A stretch of 5,979 nt of DNA from Candidatus Altimarinota bacterium (GTDB taxonomy: Bacteria; Patescibacteriota; Gracilibacteria; UBA4473): NCBI GenBank assembly GCA_018401175.1, contig JAGYLK010000043.1, positions 1 to 5,979 on the forward strand, written 5' to 3'. Below are positions 5,926-5,979 of the stretch, in pieces (positions within the stretch are counted from its first letter, which is position 1; every line of letters starts with the position of its first letter). Position numbers and translations under genes: made by a program. Below the pieces are notes generated by a model that had not been told where the DNA came from, searched no databases, and saw nothing but the letters and a program-made list of their open reading frames with translations.

Positions 5926-5979
5926 TAAATTAAATAATAGTGCGGGACGATTCGGTCACGAAAAAACACAACAACGGCG

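Noticed and set aside
5956..5958. In-frame TGA ahead of yidC together with the absence of TGA as a stop in all six genes, hinting at UGA recoded as glycine
   Set aside because: About 1,800 sense codons in the six genes contain no in-frame TGA. A genome that uses UGA for glycine would show many. A standard code with a broken or truncated yidC start explains the data better.

Overview
The window carries six protein genes and no RNA gene, mobile element or CRISPR array that I can support. It is AT-rich (roughly 40% GC by eye) and gene-dense. The leaders are very short and lack a clear Shine-Dalgarno sequence, and all six genes end in TAA or TAG. The gene content is chromosomal housekeeping plus one odd transcription factor: the C-terminal tail of a class A penicillin-binding protein with Ig-like domains, a small divergent TsaB, a sigma-region-4 protein fused to winged-helix repeats, and an Oxa1-type YidC. 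I infer a bacterium of the Patescibacteria/CPR type (Peregrinibacteria-like), but no single marker proves it.

Layout: 1-1251 (+) is the 3' part of a cell-wall synthase gene that is open at the left edge. 1252-1357 is a convergent gap with two hairpin-like elements. 1358-1921 (-) is tsaB. 2003-2746 (-) is a TIM-barrel protein of the sugar phosphate isomerase/epimerase fold, probably co-transcribed ahead of tsaB. 2747-2900 is a divergent promoter region with a good promoter in each direction and an 18-bp palindrome between them. 2901-3995 (+) is the sigma-4/HARE-type regulator. 3992-5059 (-) is a PrsW-family membrane protease whose stop codon overlaps that of the regulator. 5060-5235 holds a promoter for the protease gene and a strong bidirectional terminator. 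5236-5925 (-) is yidC, whose 5' end is either truncated or frameshifted close to the right edge.

The genes do not form one pathway. Three belong to the envelope (PBP, PrsW, YidC), one to tRNA modification (TsaB), and one to transcription. The most unusual item is the regulator. Its N-terminal helix-turn-helix is nearly the canonical RpoD region 4, yet it has no region 2. It is followed by what look like four tandem winged-helix units, and it is expressed from a promoter with a perfect TTGACA -35 box, the element its own sigma-4 domain would be expected to read.
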